64,000 nt of DNA from NCBI RefSeq assembly GCF_039631295.1, contig NZ_JBDIVE010000003.1, forward strand, positions 354,755 to 418,754, written 5' to 3'. Each line of letters opens with the position of its first letter. The stretch's first letter is position 1. The notes beneath the pieces were generated by a model. The model made no database searches. It was not told where the DNA came from and worked only from the letters and a program-made list of their open reading frames with translations. The stretch comes from Viridibacterium sediminicola (GTDB lineage: Bacteria > Pseudomonadota > Gammaproteobacteria > Burkholderiales > Rhodocyclaceae). The position numbers were made by a program, and so were the translations under genes. Shown here in pieces: positions 48,246 to 56,490 of the stretch.

Positions 48246-49166
48246 TTATTCGTAAGCGTAGGTATAGGTTCGCGTTTCTTCTTGCACCACGGGCCATAGG
48301 CCTTGCCCCGGCACCTGGATGCGCATTGAAATGCTGCGTTTCATTTCCTCGGAGTAGATGAGCATCGTCTTCGGGTCGATCAGGCGACTGAGCGAGCCGG
48401 TAATTCGAGACCCTCGATCATCCTGTACGGGCGTTGCTTTGGCCTCGGATAGGCGGCCAACTACGCCTTCGACCAGCTTCCCCAACTCGGCCGCGTCGGA
48501 CTCGTAGATTTGCTTGAGACGAATGCAGCGGCCTGCCGGGCAGGGCTCCCAGCCGGGGAAACTCGTTCGGATCGTGTAGAGGATGGTCTCGCCATTCGGT
48601 AGCTTTTGCGGGGCTTGCACATCAATGACATCGCCGATTCTGAAGCTGCCATCCGCAAAGTCAGCGTAACGTGCATTCCATTCTATTTTTTGCTGCTCGA
48701 CCAAGCTTGCCTCGTTCAGAATTGGCGCCAGCGCCGCCGCAATTCGGGCGGGCTGGCTAGACTTCAACAGCTGCTCGACATCAGCAAAGCCTCGCACATC
48801 AATCGCCTCCCCGCCCTTTGAGATGACGTAGGTCATCTGGATCCGTGACAGGAGTCCAAGGACGGGGTCCGTGATGGCTGCGCCATTCCTGCGCGCCGCA
48901 GACGCGGTTGTTTTTGGCGAATACTCAAAGCCATCGCCGACGCGCCTGAACTGCCCTTCGGTTTGTGATTCGCTCTCGTCCTGGATGGAGGCTTGGCCTT
49001 CTATTTTTCGTGTTCTTTCCAGCTTGTACGTTTGACGGACCGTGATCCCCTCCGGAGGCTGGAAGCGAAAGACGAAGGTGTCGCTGGGCGGCGCCACCGT
49101 GCCTTGTGCCATCACTGTCAGCGGAGCCACGAGGAGGGCGGAGGTAATGATCAGTATCTTGCGCAT
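48246..49166 (-). CDS. Secreted protein of unknown function
   Basis: 306 residues. Signal peptide MRKILIITSALLVAPLTVMAQG, then a beta-rich mature protein (FVFRFQPPEGITVRQTYKLE) with one cysteine pair (CPAGRC). No catalytic motif recognised. The start at 49166 is where the signal peptide begins. It may be the oldest cassette of the array or the first chromosomal gene beside it; an eroded attC-like dyad lies to its right but none to its left. Confidence 0.7.
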   Translation of the reverse strand: MRKILIITSALLVAPLTVMAQGTVAPPSDTFVFRFQPPEGITVRQTYKLERTRKIEGQASIQDESESQTEGQFRRVGDGFEYSPKTTASAARRNGAAITDPVLGLLSRIQMTYVISKGGEAIDVRGFADVEQLLKSSQPARIAAALAPILNEASLVEQQKIEWNARYADFADGSFRIGDVIDVQAPQKLPNGETILYTIRTSFPGWEPCPAGRCIRLKQIYESDAAELGKLVEGVVGRLSEAKATPVQDDRGSRITGSLSRLIDPKTMLIYSEEMKRSISMRIQVPGQGLWPVVQEETRTYTYAYE

Positions 49167-49199
49167 GGGAACTCGATAGGAACGTGAATTCAGAAGTCG

Positions 49200-49295
49200 G
49201 CCGTCACGCCACCCTGAGTGGCTGCCGGAATGTGGAGTGTGGCGTGCGGCACGCGCAGCTTGCGGGCGCCCTCGCTCAAGCGCCGTTTTAGACGG
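49200..49295 (-). repeat. Possible eroded attC site
   Basis: The inner part resembles the array attC sites (GGCTGCCGGA on one arm, GCGCAGCTTGCGGGCG in the loop, CGCTCAAGCGCCG before TTTTAGAC), but the left core GTCTAAC is missing. It would be the attC of the LysE-type cassette. Confidence 0.35.
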
Positions 49296-49926
49296 CATTT
49301 CGGTGCTGCCCCATGAGTTTGATGGCCAAGGCACCGAGCACGACGCCCATGAGATAGCGCTGCACAATCAACCAGAGGCGATTCCTGGCGAACCAGGCTG
49401 CAATGCTTGCGGCAGAGAGCGTGACCAGCAAGTTGACTGTGGCACCAATGCACACCTGAGTCGTGCCGAGCAGCAGGCTCTGAGCGAGGACCGAGCCGGC
49501 CTCCGGCGAAATGAATTGCGGGAGGACCGACAGGTAAAAGATCGCCACCTTCGGGTTGAGGACGCTGGTCAGCAGGCCCATGGTGAACAACTTGCGTGGC
49601 GATTCAGCGGGGAGGTCGCGCGCCTCGAATGGCGAGCGCGAGCCAGGGCGGACGGCCTGCCAAGCCAGCCACAGGAGGTAGAGGGCGCCGGCAAACTTGA
49701 GCAGTTCATAACCGAGCGGAACCGCCATGAACAGTGCGGTGAGACCGACCGCCGCACACACCATGTGAACCGTGAAGCCAAGCACCACACCCAACCAAGA
49801 CATCACCCCTGCCGCGCGCCCCTGACACAAGGAGCGTGAAATCAGATAGACCATGTTCGGTCCCGGCGTGAGGGCCATGAGCAGGGCCGCGCCTGCGAAG
49901 AGGAGGAAGCTTGTGATGGAGGGCAT
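49288..49926 (-). CDS. LysE/RhtB family amino-acid exporter
   Basis: 212 residues, five or six membrane helices. The family signature ALTPGPNMVYLISRSLCQGR near the N-terminus and LTSVLNPKVAIFYLSVLPQF mid-protein are clear. Exports an amino acid such as homoserine, threonine or leucine; the substrate is not predictable. Only 18 bp separate it from the next gene, so the two may share a cassette. Confidence 0.9.
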   Translation of the reverse strand: MPSITSFLLFAGAALLMALTPGPNMVYLISRSLCQGRAAGVMSWLGVVLGFTVHMVCAAVGLTALFMAVPLGYELLKFAGALYLLWLAWQAVRPGSRSPFEARDLPAESPRKLFTMGLLTSVLNPKVAIFYLSVLPQFISPEAGSVLAQSLLLGTTQVCIGATVNLLVTLSAASIAAWFARNRLWLIVQRYLMGVVLGALAIKLMGQHRNAV

Positions 49927-49944
49927 GTTCGTGAGTTGTGTGGG

Positions 49945-50433
49945 TTAATAGGCCACGCGGAGGAATTTTTGCTCTTGGACGACGGTGCCCCACTGAGAGC
50001 CAAGGCTTTCATGGACCAGACGGAATCCGTGAGATTCGTATAGGTGGCGCGCAGCCAGAAGACCGTTGAATGTCCACAGATAGGTTCGTTGATACTGGCA
50101 GGCGTCCGCGAACCGCAGAGCCGTTTCCAGCAGCTGGCGACCGATGCCCTGGCCGCGAAGTGAATCTGAGGTGATGAACCACCTGAGGTGGGCACCTTCA
50201 TCCTGCGCGTTCGATCCGTCAATGGCGATCGAACCCTGGATCTCGGCGTCGGCGGCGAGCCAAAGGCCATCGCGTCCAGCCTTGTACGAGCCGCAGAAGT
50301 CGCCGAGCTCTCTCGCTACTTTCGCTTCAAACTCAACGCCAAACCCGCTGGCGGCGGCGTAGTAACGGGCATGTAGTTGCGCAATTCTTCCGATGCAACC
50401 CGGGCGATAGCCTTCTTCGATAGTAGCGGACAT
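49945..50433 (-). CDS. GNAT family N-acetyltransferase
   Basis: 162 residues. Acetyl-CoA motif A with the Q/RxxGxG loop in SLRGQGIGRQLLE; the N-terminal MSATIEEGYRPGCIGRIAQLH and C-terminal LYESHGFRLVHE resemble acetyltransferases often fused to MarR regulators. Start at 50433 chosen because an IS1111-like remnant begins 19 nt further on. Target molecule unknown. Confidence 0.85.
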   Translation of the reverse strand: MSATIEEGYRPGCIGRIAQLHARYYAAASGFGVEFEAKVARELGDFCGSYKAGRDGLWLAADAEIQGSIAIDGSNAQDEGAHLRWFITSDSLRGQGIGRQLLETALRFADACQYQRTYLWTFNGLLAARHLYESHGFRLVHESLGSQWGTVVQEQKFLRVAY

Positions 50434-50451
50434 AGATAGCGTGGTTGCAAG

Positions 50452-50734
50452 GCCTGACGAATGAAAGAGATTCCCCGTCCCGAGGCTGCGGCGAAAGCCG
50501 CGGGCAGTTTTGGCTGCCCATGATGGCGTTGCCATACCTCATCAACACCGTGCCGAACGGGGACATCCATGAGCATTATTACCGTTGGCATCGATCTCAC
50601 CAAGAACGTCTTTGCAATGCATGGCGTCCATGAGTCGGGCAGGGCGGAGCTGCGCAAACCGCGGGGCGCGCGTGATCCGCTTCTGAAACGCATCGCCACA
50701 CTGCCGCCGCGCCCCTGGGGGCGCAGCGTTGGGC
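50452..50734 (+). mobile_element. IS1111-type (IS110 superfamily) remnant inserted at an attC site
   Basis: Begins right after the core GCCTGAC (50452-50458) and ends at GTTGGGC (50728-50734), that is, between the two ends of an attC. It carries a 5' leader shared with a second remnant at 52.6 kb and, from ATG 50569, the transposase N-terminus MSIITVGIDLTKNVFAMHGV with the first catalytic Asp of the DEDD transposases. Similarity fades at about residue 47; the rest is deleted. IS1111-attC elements are known to target integron attC sites. Confidence 0.8.
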
Positions 50735-50735
50735 T

Positions 50736-51485
50736 TCAGCTCGTACCCAGCACGCGGGCGAGCATGTAAGCACCCAACACGACAAGTCCGATAAAGAACC
50801 ACCTGCGAAACGCCTCCGGATGGAGCTTGCTGCGTATGCGCTGCCCGATGAACATGCCAGCCAAGGCGGGAACAACCGCCAGCAGTGAATTCGAGGCTGC
50901 TGAGAGCTGAAATTGGCCGCTCAAACCCAGGGCGCACGCAAGTGCAACCGTGGAGACGGTAAATGAGAGGCCCAGTGCTTGAATGAGATCTTCCTTCGCT
51001 AGCCCGAGAGCACTCAGGTAGGGAACCGCCGGTATCACGAAGACCCCGGTTGCGCCGGTGACAAGGCCTGTGATGAGGCCGATCAGGGGTGAGAGCCAAG
51101 GCTCGACTTTGGCAGGTACCGTGAAACGTGGTGCGGCGAGACCAACTACCCCATAGAGTGCCAAAGCCGCTCCGAGCGCTGCGCTCGCCAATGATGCTGA
51201 ATGCCCCGTGAGCACACCGATACCCAGGATAGTCCCTGCGAAGACCGCGACCATCATGGTTGCCAGACGCCGAAGCAGGGCGCCAAACGCTGGCCCGGCC
51301 AGCAACTGCCAGATATTCGTCACGAGAGATGGAACAACCAACATCGCGGCGGCAGCAGATGGTGCCAAGAAGAGACTGAGCACACCCATCGCGACCGTGG
51401 GGAGGCCCATACCAACAACGCCTTTGATCCAACCCGCGGCGAGGAACGTCAGGCTGACCCAGATGATTGTGGCTAACTCGCTCAT
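50736..51485 (-). CDS. TauE/SafE (TSUP) family membrane transporter
   Basis: 249 residues with about eight hydrophobic helices. The duplicated TSUP signature is visible: FLAAGWIKGVVGMGLPTVAM in the first half and ITGLVTGATGVFVIPAVPYL in the second. The family moves sulfite, sulfoacetate or other small anions. Start at 51485 (MSELATI). Its 3' attC has been taken over by the IS1111 remnant. Confidence 0.88.
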   Translation of the reverse strand: MSELATIIWVSLTFLAAGWIKGVVGMGLPTVAMGVLSLFLAPSAAAAMLVVPSLVTNIWQLLAGPAFGALLRRLATMMVAVFAGTILGIGVLTGHSASLASAALGAALALYGVVGLAAPRFTVPAKVEPWLSPLIGLITGLVTGATGVFVIPAVPYLSALGLAKEDLIQALGLSFTVSTVALACALGLSGQFQLSAASNSLLAVVPALAGMFIGQRIRSKLHPEAFRRWFFIGLVVLGAYMLARVLGTS

Positions 51486-51496
51486 GTGTTTAGGAC

Positions 51497-51616
51497 GCTC
51501 AACGTGGAAGTAAGCGGACGCCGAAGCGCGAAGCGCAGAGGGAACCAACACGCGCAGCTTGTTGGCTGTCCCGCTCGACTGCTTGGTCTCAAGAATCAAG
51601 TGCAACAGGGTTATAA
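51497..51616 (-). repeat. attC site (gene to its right)
   Basis: GCTCAAC core on the left; hairpin arm GTGGAAGTAAGCGGACGCCG as elsewhere; the right end is abnormal, with about 24 extra bases before AGGGTTATAA where other sites have AGGGTTAG. Confidence 0.7.
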
Positions 51617-51628
51617 AAGCTCTGCATT

Positions 51629-52156
51629 TCAGTGGCGACAGCTGCTTGACGATATATTTGAACTTTTTATTGATTTGTCGAGATACGACAAGGCTGCCTC
51701 AGTGGCTGCCTTGTCTTTATATGCAATGGGCGTGGTGTAAGAAAAAATGGCGATTCGCCCACAGTGGCTATTCACAAGGTGAGAAACTTCCCAAAAACGG
51801 GTGCTTATAGGAACTCCATTCTCGACTGATTGTTCGTCGTAAACCTTAACTAGATTTCCGTTCGTTAGATGCGAAATTTTTTCATTATTGTGATTCTTGG
51901 TTAGAAGGTCTTTAACTTGAAGTGTGTTGTCAGGTTTCGAAGTAATTGATATGACGCTCAGTCTAAGTGCGTTGGAATCAATGGCCTGGTTAAAGTAAAT
52001 TCCATTTCCCTCTTCTTCAATGTGTGCTTCCCAGCTGTCTGGGAGCTGAAAAACCACAAGGTCGTCTCCATAGGAAATCCGCCTTTCTTTTTGGTTTCCT
52101 ATGTGAGCGCAGGCGGAAACAAAAAACAGAATCATTGCGATGGCGACTAATTTCAT
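51629..52156 (-). CDS. Cassette lipoprotein of unknown function
   Basis: 175 residues. Signal with lipobox VSAC (MKLVAIAMILFFVSAC), then a compact alpha/beta domain (FQLPDSWEAHIEEEGNGIYF). The gene is AT-richer than the chromosome to the left, as expected for an acquired cassette. Ser-rich C-terminus (SSNISSSSCRH). No family recognised. Confidence 0.8.
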   Translation of the reverse strand: MKLVAIAMILFFVSACAHIGNQKERRISYGDDLVVFQLPDSWEAHIEEEGNGIYFNQAIDSNALRLSVISITSKPDNTLQVKDLLTKNHNNEKISHLTNGNLVKVYDEQSVENGVPISTRFWEVSHLVNSHCGRIAIFSYTTPIAYKDKAATEAALSYLDKSIKSSNISSSSCRH

Positions 52157-52172
52157 GGCTAATAAATAATAA

Positions 52173-52271
52173 ATCTAGCGAATGACGTGAGGGGCCGCCG
52201 CAGCGGCGAAGCCGCGGAGGGCAGCAACAAGCACAGCGTGTAGGCTGTCCTGTTCGACTGCAGGGTTAGGC
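52173..52271 (-). repeat. attC site
   Basis: Ends ATCTAGC (degenerate R') and GTTAGGC. Its loop CAACAAGCACAGCGTGTAGG is of the second subtype, shared with sites at 59192, 61176 and 61733. Confidence 0.8.
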
Positions 52272-52322
52272 GGATTTTTCATCATCTTCATTGCACTTCA
52301 ACCTTGCGACTACGCAATGTGC

Positions 52323-52616
52323 TCATGGTTTTGTACGCCATTCAATTCCTGGAAATTTAGATTCTGCCATTTGATACGCAGACTCCAGCGTTTCGATATT
52401 CGGGATGACATTGTTGAAATTTCCAGGCGAGCCTGCGGACTCGTAAACAATGAAGAAGCAAGGTATTGCCTGATTTTCTGCCACGGATTCTTCGTCCTCA
52501 AAGTCACCCGTACCCCATGTTTCTGGGCTTGCGACAACACGAATGCACACAGGAACACTTTGGTCATAAAGCCAAACACCTTCGCGAGCAATAGGGAACC
52601 GATCCAAGAGCGCCAT
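52323..52616 (-). CDS. Hypothetical cassette protein
   Basis: 97-residue acidic protein (VASPETWGTGDFEDEESVAEN) without signal or membrane segments. Its ATG lies 5 nt from the next core site GCCTAAC, the compact form of cassette genes. An overlapping longer frame on the same strand is out of register and rejected. Function unknown. Confidence 0.7.
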   Translation of the reverse strand: MALLDRFPIAREGVWLYDQSVPVCIRVVASPETWGTGDFEDEESVAENQAIPCFFIVYESAGSPGNFNNVIPNIETLESAYQMAESKFPGIEWRTKP

Positions 52617-52620
52617 GGCT

Positions 52621-52893
52621 GCCTAACGAATGAAAGGGACTTCCCCGTCCCGAGGCTGCGGCGGAAGCCGCTGGCAGTTTGAAGTGCCATAATGGAGTTT
52701 CCAGATCTCATCAACGCACAGAGAAAGGGGAAGTCCATGAGCATTATTACCGTAGGTATCGATCTGGCCAAAGATATTTTTGCCGTGCATGGCGTGGGTG
52801 CGTCGGGCAAGGCTGAACTGGTCCACGAAAACCCCGGGCCAAATACTGGTACCGTAAAAGCGGGCGTGAGCCGAAAAGAAGGAAGAATAAAAC
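52621..52893 (+). mobile_element. Second IS1111-type remnant at an attC core
   Basis: Starts after GCCTAAC (52621-52627) with the same 105-bp leader as the first remnant (GAATGAAAG...CCCGTCCCGAGGCTGCGGCG in parts), then ATG 52737 and MSIITVGIDLAKDIFAVHGV. Similarity to transposase ends after about 30 residues. The two remnants differ at many bases, so they are separate insertions, both reduced to the 5' end. Confidence 0.78.
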
Positions 52894-52989
52894 GTCTAAG
52901 CTGAAAGCAAGCGGAGGCTGGAGCGGGCAGTGTGGAGGGCACCAACCAGCGCAGCTTTGTGGCCGCACTGCGCTACGGAAGCGTTAGCG
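52894..52989 (-). repeat. attC site
   Basis: Ends GTCTAAG and GTTAGCG with loop region CAACCAGCGCAGCTTTGTGG; cores deviate by one base each, arms pair well. Confidence 0.7.
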
Positions 52990-53154
52990 ATTGGCTGCCG
53001 CATTTTTGAAGTGTCTCAGCCTATGAAAATGACCAGACATGAAAGCAGCGGTCGACACAGACCAAGCGATGGCTTCAAGCAAGGTCTCGAGTGGCCCCGT
53101 GTGGCGTCGAAGTGGCCGCCCATGAAAAGTGAGCAGACGAAGAAAATAGAACAC
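52984..53154 (-). CDS. Possible very short cassette ORF
   Basis: The 156-bp cassette body has an open frame of about 56 codons from a GTG inside the next attC, ending at a TAA in the attC core. No signature, no good ribosome-binding site. The cassette may instead be ORF-less. Confidence 0.25.
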   Translation of the reverse strand: MFYFLRLLTFHGRPLRRHTGPLETLLEAIAWSVSTAAFMSGHFHRLRHFKNAAANR

Positions 53155-53236
53155 ACCACCACGCCAAAGAAACTTTGATACCGCCTCGCAGGCCCAGCGG
53201 TGGCCTTCGGACCCCAGTTTGAGCGTGGTGTTAGGC
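53146..53236 (-). repeat. attC site, divergent type
   Basis: Right core GTTAGGC is clear; the left end ATAGAAC is degenerate. Arms CACCACCACGCC/GAGCGTGGTG differ from the main attC family, suggesting a cassette of separate origin. Confidence 0.6.
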
Positions 53237-53953
53237 ATTCGCGCGCTGGCATAGTGAGGCGATTGCGCTGTAAACCGCATGTCTTGCCTGTGGCTCGCGC
53301 TCGTAGTGCTCGTTCAGTTTGTGCCCGGCACCTCTGATGACATGGTGAACGGTTGATGCTCGGTGCTCTCGGCCCGATGCATAGCGGTGCGCAATTTCTG
53401 CAGGAATCACGGTGTCCTCTTCGGCGGAGATAACAAGCAAATGCCCTGCGTAGTCGCGTGCGAGGCCAAATGCGTCGGAGCTCTCCCAGCTTCGCGGAGT
53501 TCGTAGTACTTGGCTGAAGTCCGGCCCGAACGGCGCTGCGTATGCTCCTGCGGCGTAGGCTGCGGGAATGGCGAGGCAAAGACGGGGAATCTCGGCTTCA
53601 ACTGCGACCTTCATGGCCACATAGGCACCCATGCTGAAGCCGACAAGAGTGAGTGTCGATCGCTCAAGGCGCTGCGATTTGACTACTTCGTGCACCTGCT
53701 GGACCCGCTCCAGCAGCGTGGTGCCGTGCTGTGAGCCGCCCGTGCGACCGTGACCAACGAAATCGAATGCGAGAGTTTCTATCCCTTGCACACAGAGGAA
53801 CGCGCGAAGTTCGCGGAATCCGTCGGCGGCCGAGTTTCCTCCGCCGTGAAGAAGGAGGGCGCAACGCGTTGCATGGCGCGGGGTTAGTCGGCTGCCGAAA
53901 AGCACGGTGCGCTGAAACGGCACTTCGTATTCAATCGCATCGACGGATTGCAT
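53231..53953 (-). CDS. Alpha/beta hydrolase
   Basis: 240 residues. Oxyanion region LLHGGGNSAADG, nucleophile elbow GFSMGAY, acid in SAEEDTVIP and catalytic His in GAGHKLNEH give a complete triad. Resembles serine-aminopeptidase-like or carboxylesterase hydrolases; substrate unknown. Stop TAA lies in the attC core. GC content is close to the chromosome. Confidence 0.88.
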   Translation of the reverse strand: MQSVDAIEYEVPFQRTVLFGSRLTPRHATRCALLLHGGGNSAADGFRELRAFLCVQGIETLAFDFVGHGRTGGSQHGTTLLERVQQVHEVVKSQRLERSTLTLVGFSMGAYVAMKVAVEAEIPRLCLAIPAAYAAGAYAAPFGPDFSQVLRTPRSWESSDAFGLARDYAGHLLVISAEEDTVIPAEIAHRYASGREHRASTVHHVIRGAGHKLNEHYEREPQARHAVYSAIASLCQRANA

Positions 53954-53967
53954 GTGGGCCTTGTGAT

Positions 53968-54015
53968 CCCTAACGTGGAAGCGAGGGGCTGTCCCTTTCG
54001 GCAGCAGGGTTAGAC
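53968..54015 (-). repeat. Short attC site (48 bp)
   Basis: CCCTAAC to GTTAGAC with GTGGAAGCGAGGGGCTG and GCAGCAG arms but almost no loop: an internally shortened version of the local attC. Confidence 0.7.
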
Positions 54016-54073
54016 GGCTGGTGGGGCCTGAAGGCTTTTACGCCTTTGTTGCTCACGAAATGCCTGATGCTAA

Positions 54074-54373
54074 TCATGACTGATGATGCGCATTTGACCC
54101 CACCTGAAGAGCATCTTCAATTTCAATTGGTCTCATTTTCTCAGCAGGCTCAGGGAAGGCACGAGTGTCATACATCTGCCAGTTGTACTGTGCGCGGAGA
54201 AAAGACCATACGCATACACACCCGAGGATCGGGAAAAGCCAAATAATTGCAATTTGAACTGACTTCTGCAACGGAGAGTAGAACTGGCACTTGCCTACCG
54301 AAATCGACACCCAGAGATTGGCCGCACAAAGAAGGCCAACGACGGCAACAATCGCGGATGATGTGTTAATCAT
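54074..54373 (-). CDS. Small membrane protein, cassette-encoded
   Basis: 99 residues with two membrane helices (about 5-25 and 40-60; VAVVGLLCAANLWVSISVG and IAIIWLFPILGCVCVWSFL) and an acidic C-terminal tail. Layout is like phospholipase_D-nuclease N-terminal/PLDc_N proteins but no such motif is certain. The ATG is 8 nt from the next attC. Confidence 0.7.
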   Translation of the reverse strand: MINTSSAIVAVVGLLCAANLWVSISVGKCQFYSPLQKSVQIAIIWLFPILGCVCVWSFLRAQYNWQMYDTRAFPEPAEKMRPIEIEDALQVGSNAHHQS

Positions 54374-54380
54374 TTGATCC

Positions 54381-54476
54381 GTCTAACATAGAAGTGAGGG
54401 GCCGCTGGAGCGCGTAGCGCGGAGGGCTCCTGCAAGCGCAGCTTGTAGGAGATTACTCTCGACTGAAGGGTTAGGC
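54381..54476 (-). repeat. attC site
   Basis: GTCTAAC ... GTTAGGC, 96 bp, loop GCAAGCGCAGCTTGTAGG (main subtype). Confidence 0.88.
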
Positions 54477-54896
54477 ATCTGCATCCTCGCGGGCAACAGA
54501 GTGCAGGTAATAGAAATCATGATCGACACCCAGCTTGTACTTTGCCAACCCTTGAACTGTTTCGGATGTGAAGTAGAGGCCGGGATAGTAAGAGTGAAAA
54601 TAACCGACCAGCTGCATGCAAGCATTGTAGGCTTCGGATACCTGCTTGAAAGCTTGAGGGTTTTGATCAAGCTGGGCCAGAACATCCGCGATATGTGCTT
54701 CGAGCTCTTCCGAGCGCGCTAGGCGCGAGTAGAGTGACCAACGCCCGAATTTTCTTTCTTGGCTGTTGCGTGGATTCAACTCGCCTTTCTTCCACGAGTC
54801 GGTGGGCGTGACGCCCACAATCTCGGTGATGTGCGCAGGATCCAGGTCGTCACCTGTGACTGTGAAGTACGCGTAGCTTTCGTTCGGCTCGGACAT
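54471..54896 (-). CDS. DUF4279-like protein
   Basis: 141 residues. The N-terminal YAYFTVTGDDLDPAHITEIV plus PTDSWKKGELN and GRWSLYSRL match the DUF4279 pattern (related proteins act as immunity factors in some toxin systems). Acidic, cytoplasmic. ATG at 54896; TAA inside the attC R'' core. Confidence 0.75.
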   Translation of the reverse strand: MSEPNESYAYFTVTGDDLDPAHITEIVGVTPTDSWKKGELNPRNSQERKFGRWSLYSRLARSEELEAHIADVLAQLDQNPQAFKQVSEAYNACMQLVGYFHSYYPGLYFTSETVQGLAKYKLGVDHDFYYLHSVAREDADA

Positions 54897-54902
54897 TGAG
54901 AT

Positions 54903-54983
54903 ATCTAACTCCAAATAAGGGGCCGTCGGAGGGCTCCTGCAAGCGCAGCACGTGGGCAGTCCAATTCGACGGAATTGTTAGCC
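54903..54983 (-). repeat. attC site
   Basis: ATCTAAC ... GTTAGCC, 81 bp, with a somewhat shortened left arm. Confidence 0.85.
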
Positions 54984-55406
54984 CGCATATCGCTTGACCC
55001 AAGGCAGTTGAACTGCAACCGAGAGTTGAGCAGGCTCGAACTCGAACCCAAACGACACTGCGTGCCAGTACTCGCGGCCATCATCTTGCACTCGATATCC
55101 AGTAGTGCCGACGACACCTAGGTCGCCGCGAGAATTGACGGAGCGCACCTTGAGCTCCAACTCTCCGGGAGATATGGCTTCGAGAGGAGCCTCCCCCTGG
55201 AGATATTTCTCCAGCTTTATTAGCGCTGAACAAAACGACTGCATTGCTTCCGCCTGAACCCAAAGATCGTTGTGCCCAGAAAACCCCTTGGATTGAACTT
55301 TGACGTTGACATAGGCATCCCCGTGACGGGAGAGTATTTGATCTTCCTCGATAGCAATCCCCATCTCGAAGAAGTCATCGCCGCTGCGAAGTGTGAGCAA
55401 AGACAT
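54978..55406 (-). CDS. WapI-like immunity-family protein (tentative)
   Basis: 142 residues. VNVKVQSKGFSGHNDLWVQ followed by FCSALIKLEKYLQGEA and a C-terminal beta region resembles the WapI family of immunity proteins and the cassette protein at 63195. No toxin gene is adjacent. Stop TAA is in the attC core; ATG 5 nt from the next attC. Confidence 0.6.
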   Translation of the reverse strand: MSLLTLRSGDDFFEMGIAIEEDQILSRHGDAYVNVKVQSKGFSGHNDLWVQAEAMQSFCSALIKLEKYLQGEAPLEAISPGELELKVRSVNSRGDLGVVGTTGYRVQDDGREYWHAVSFGFEFEPAQLSVAVQLPWVKRYAG

Positions 55407-55410
55407 AAAG

Positions 55411-55506
55411 AGCTAACTCGGAAGTAAGTGGACGCCGCAGCGCGGAGCGCAGAGGGCACCTGCAAGCGCAGCTTGTGGGCGGTGCCTCTCGACGGAATTG
55501 TCAGGC
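55411..55506 (-). repeat. attC site with TGAC R'' core
   Basis: AGCTAAC ... GTCAGGC; the R'' core reads GCCTGAC, and its TGA is the stop of the gene to the right. Confidence 0.85.
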
Positions 55507-56385
55507 AATGCTCCGCTCATAGATCTCACGATCCAGTACTTTGTCTGCAGATAAGCCGGCGACGGCTCTGTTCTCGGCCGGCAGTGACTGAACAAACTTC
55601 ACCACGTCTGAGGGTGGTGTCATGTAATTCAAACTGATTGAACCATCTTCGTTCTGCGTTCCGTGCTTAAGCAGAATTGGAAGTGCCTTATCCCATTCGA
55701 CGAATGTTGTATCTTCTTTCTTGCGGAAGAACCGGGTCGGTGCGAGCTCTTTCCGGGGGATGCAAAGATAATCAACGCGCGTGACGACCACGGGAATGCC
55801 ATCGGGCCATACAGCTGCTGTTACAGTTGATCCGCCCAGGTTCATAAACATGATGCGCGGAACGAATTTTGATTCCCCAGCACGTGTCTGCACTTCCGAG
55901 CGCGACCAGTTCCACTTCCATGCGCTCTGAAGCTGTGCAGCGGGAAGGTGAGAAACACCACTTCGGTTGTTTTCATCTTTCAGGATGGAGGTGTATCCGA
56001 ATTCGTTTCCGTAATTCCATCCGGACAAGAGCTTTTCCGCGTTGTACTCACCGTCTCCCATGCCTTCCACTTGCGGGTCAGAAACTAGAAGATCGAAATT
56101 TTTGACGAACGCAGTCACCTCGGGCTCTACTTCAAAAATGAAGTAACTTGGCCGCAAGTAATTGATATTTAGCGCAACAGGAAAAGGCTCGATGGGCTCA
56201 TCGTCATTCTCTTCAGGTGCTTGCTCCGTCTGAAGTTCAAATACGAAGTAAACCCCGGTATCTTCATTGCCGTACCACGCCTGAGCTCCCTCATATTTGT
56301 AGTTTGGCCTATTGCCGAAGTAGGCGTGAAAGTGCTCCTCGCTGAAGAAACCGTTGCGCGGCTTGAAGTACAGGTCGTAACTCAT
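55501..56385 (-). CDS. Hypothetical cassette protein
   Basis: 294 residues, the largest cassette product. N-terminus MSYDLYFKPRNGFFSEEHFHAYF, acidic stretch EQAPEENDDEPIEPFP, no signal or membrane segment. Domain not recognised with confidence. ATG 10 nt from the next attC. Confidence 0.75.
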   Translation of the reverse strand: MSYDLYFKPRNGFFSEEHFHAYFGNRPNYKYEGAQAWYGNEDTGVYFVFELQTEQAPEENDDEPIEPFPVALNINYLRPSYFIFEVEPEVTAFVKNFDLLVSDPQVEGMGDGEYNAEKLLSGWNYGNEFGYTSILKDENNRSGVSHLPAAQLQSAWKWNWSRSEVQTRAGESKFVPRIMFMNLGGSTVTAAVWPDGIPVVVTRVDYLCIPRKELAPTRFFRKKEDTTFVEWDKALPILLKHGTQNEDGSISLNYMTPPSDVVKFVQSLPAENRAVAGLSADKVLDREIYERSIA

Positions 56386-56394
56386 ATCGGTAAT

Positions 56395-56490
56395 GTCTAA
56401 CGTGGAAGTGAGGGGCTGCCGGAGTGCTAGGCACGGAGGAAAACCACAAGCACTGCTTGTCGGCGGGCTCGCTCGACGGCAGGGTTAGAG
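56395..56490 (-). repeat. attC site
   Basis: GTCTAAC ... GTTAGAG, 96 bp, loop CACAAGCACTGCTTGTCGG. Confidence 0.88.

Noticed and set aside
49927..49950. GGGTTAATAG between the LysE-type and acetyltransferase genes as an attC
   Set aside because: Core does not fit GTTRRRY and only 18 bp separate the genes, leaving no room for a hairpin.
52310..52945. 211-codon minus-strand frame through the second IS1111 remnant
   Set aside because: Crosses an attC core and the remnant; the 97-codon frame in another register has the correct cassette layout.
53016..53579. 187-codon minus-strand frame
   Set aside because: Crosses an attC and runs antisense-in-frame-shift to the hydrolase gene.
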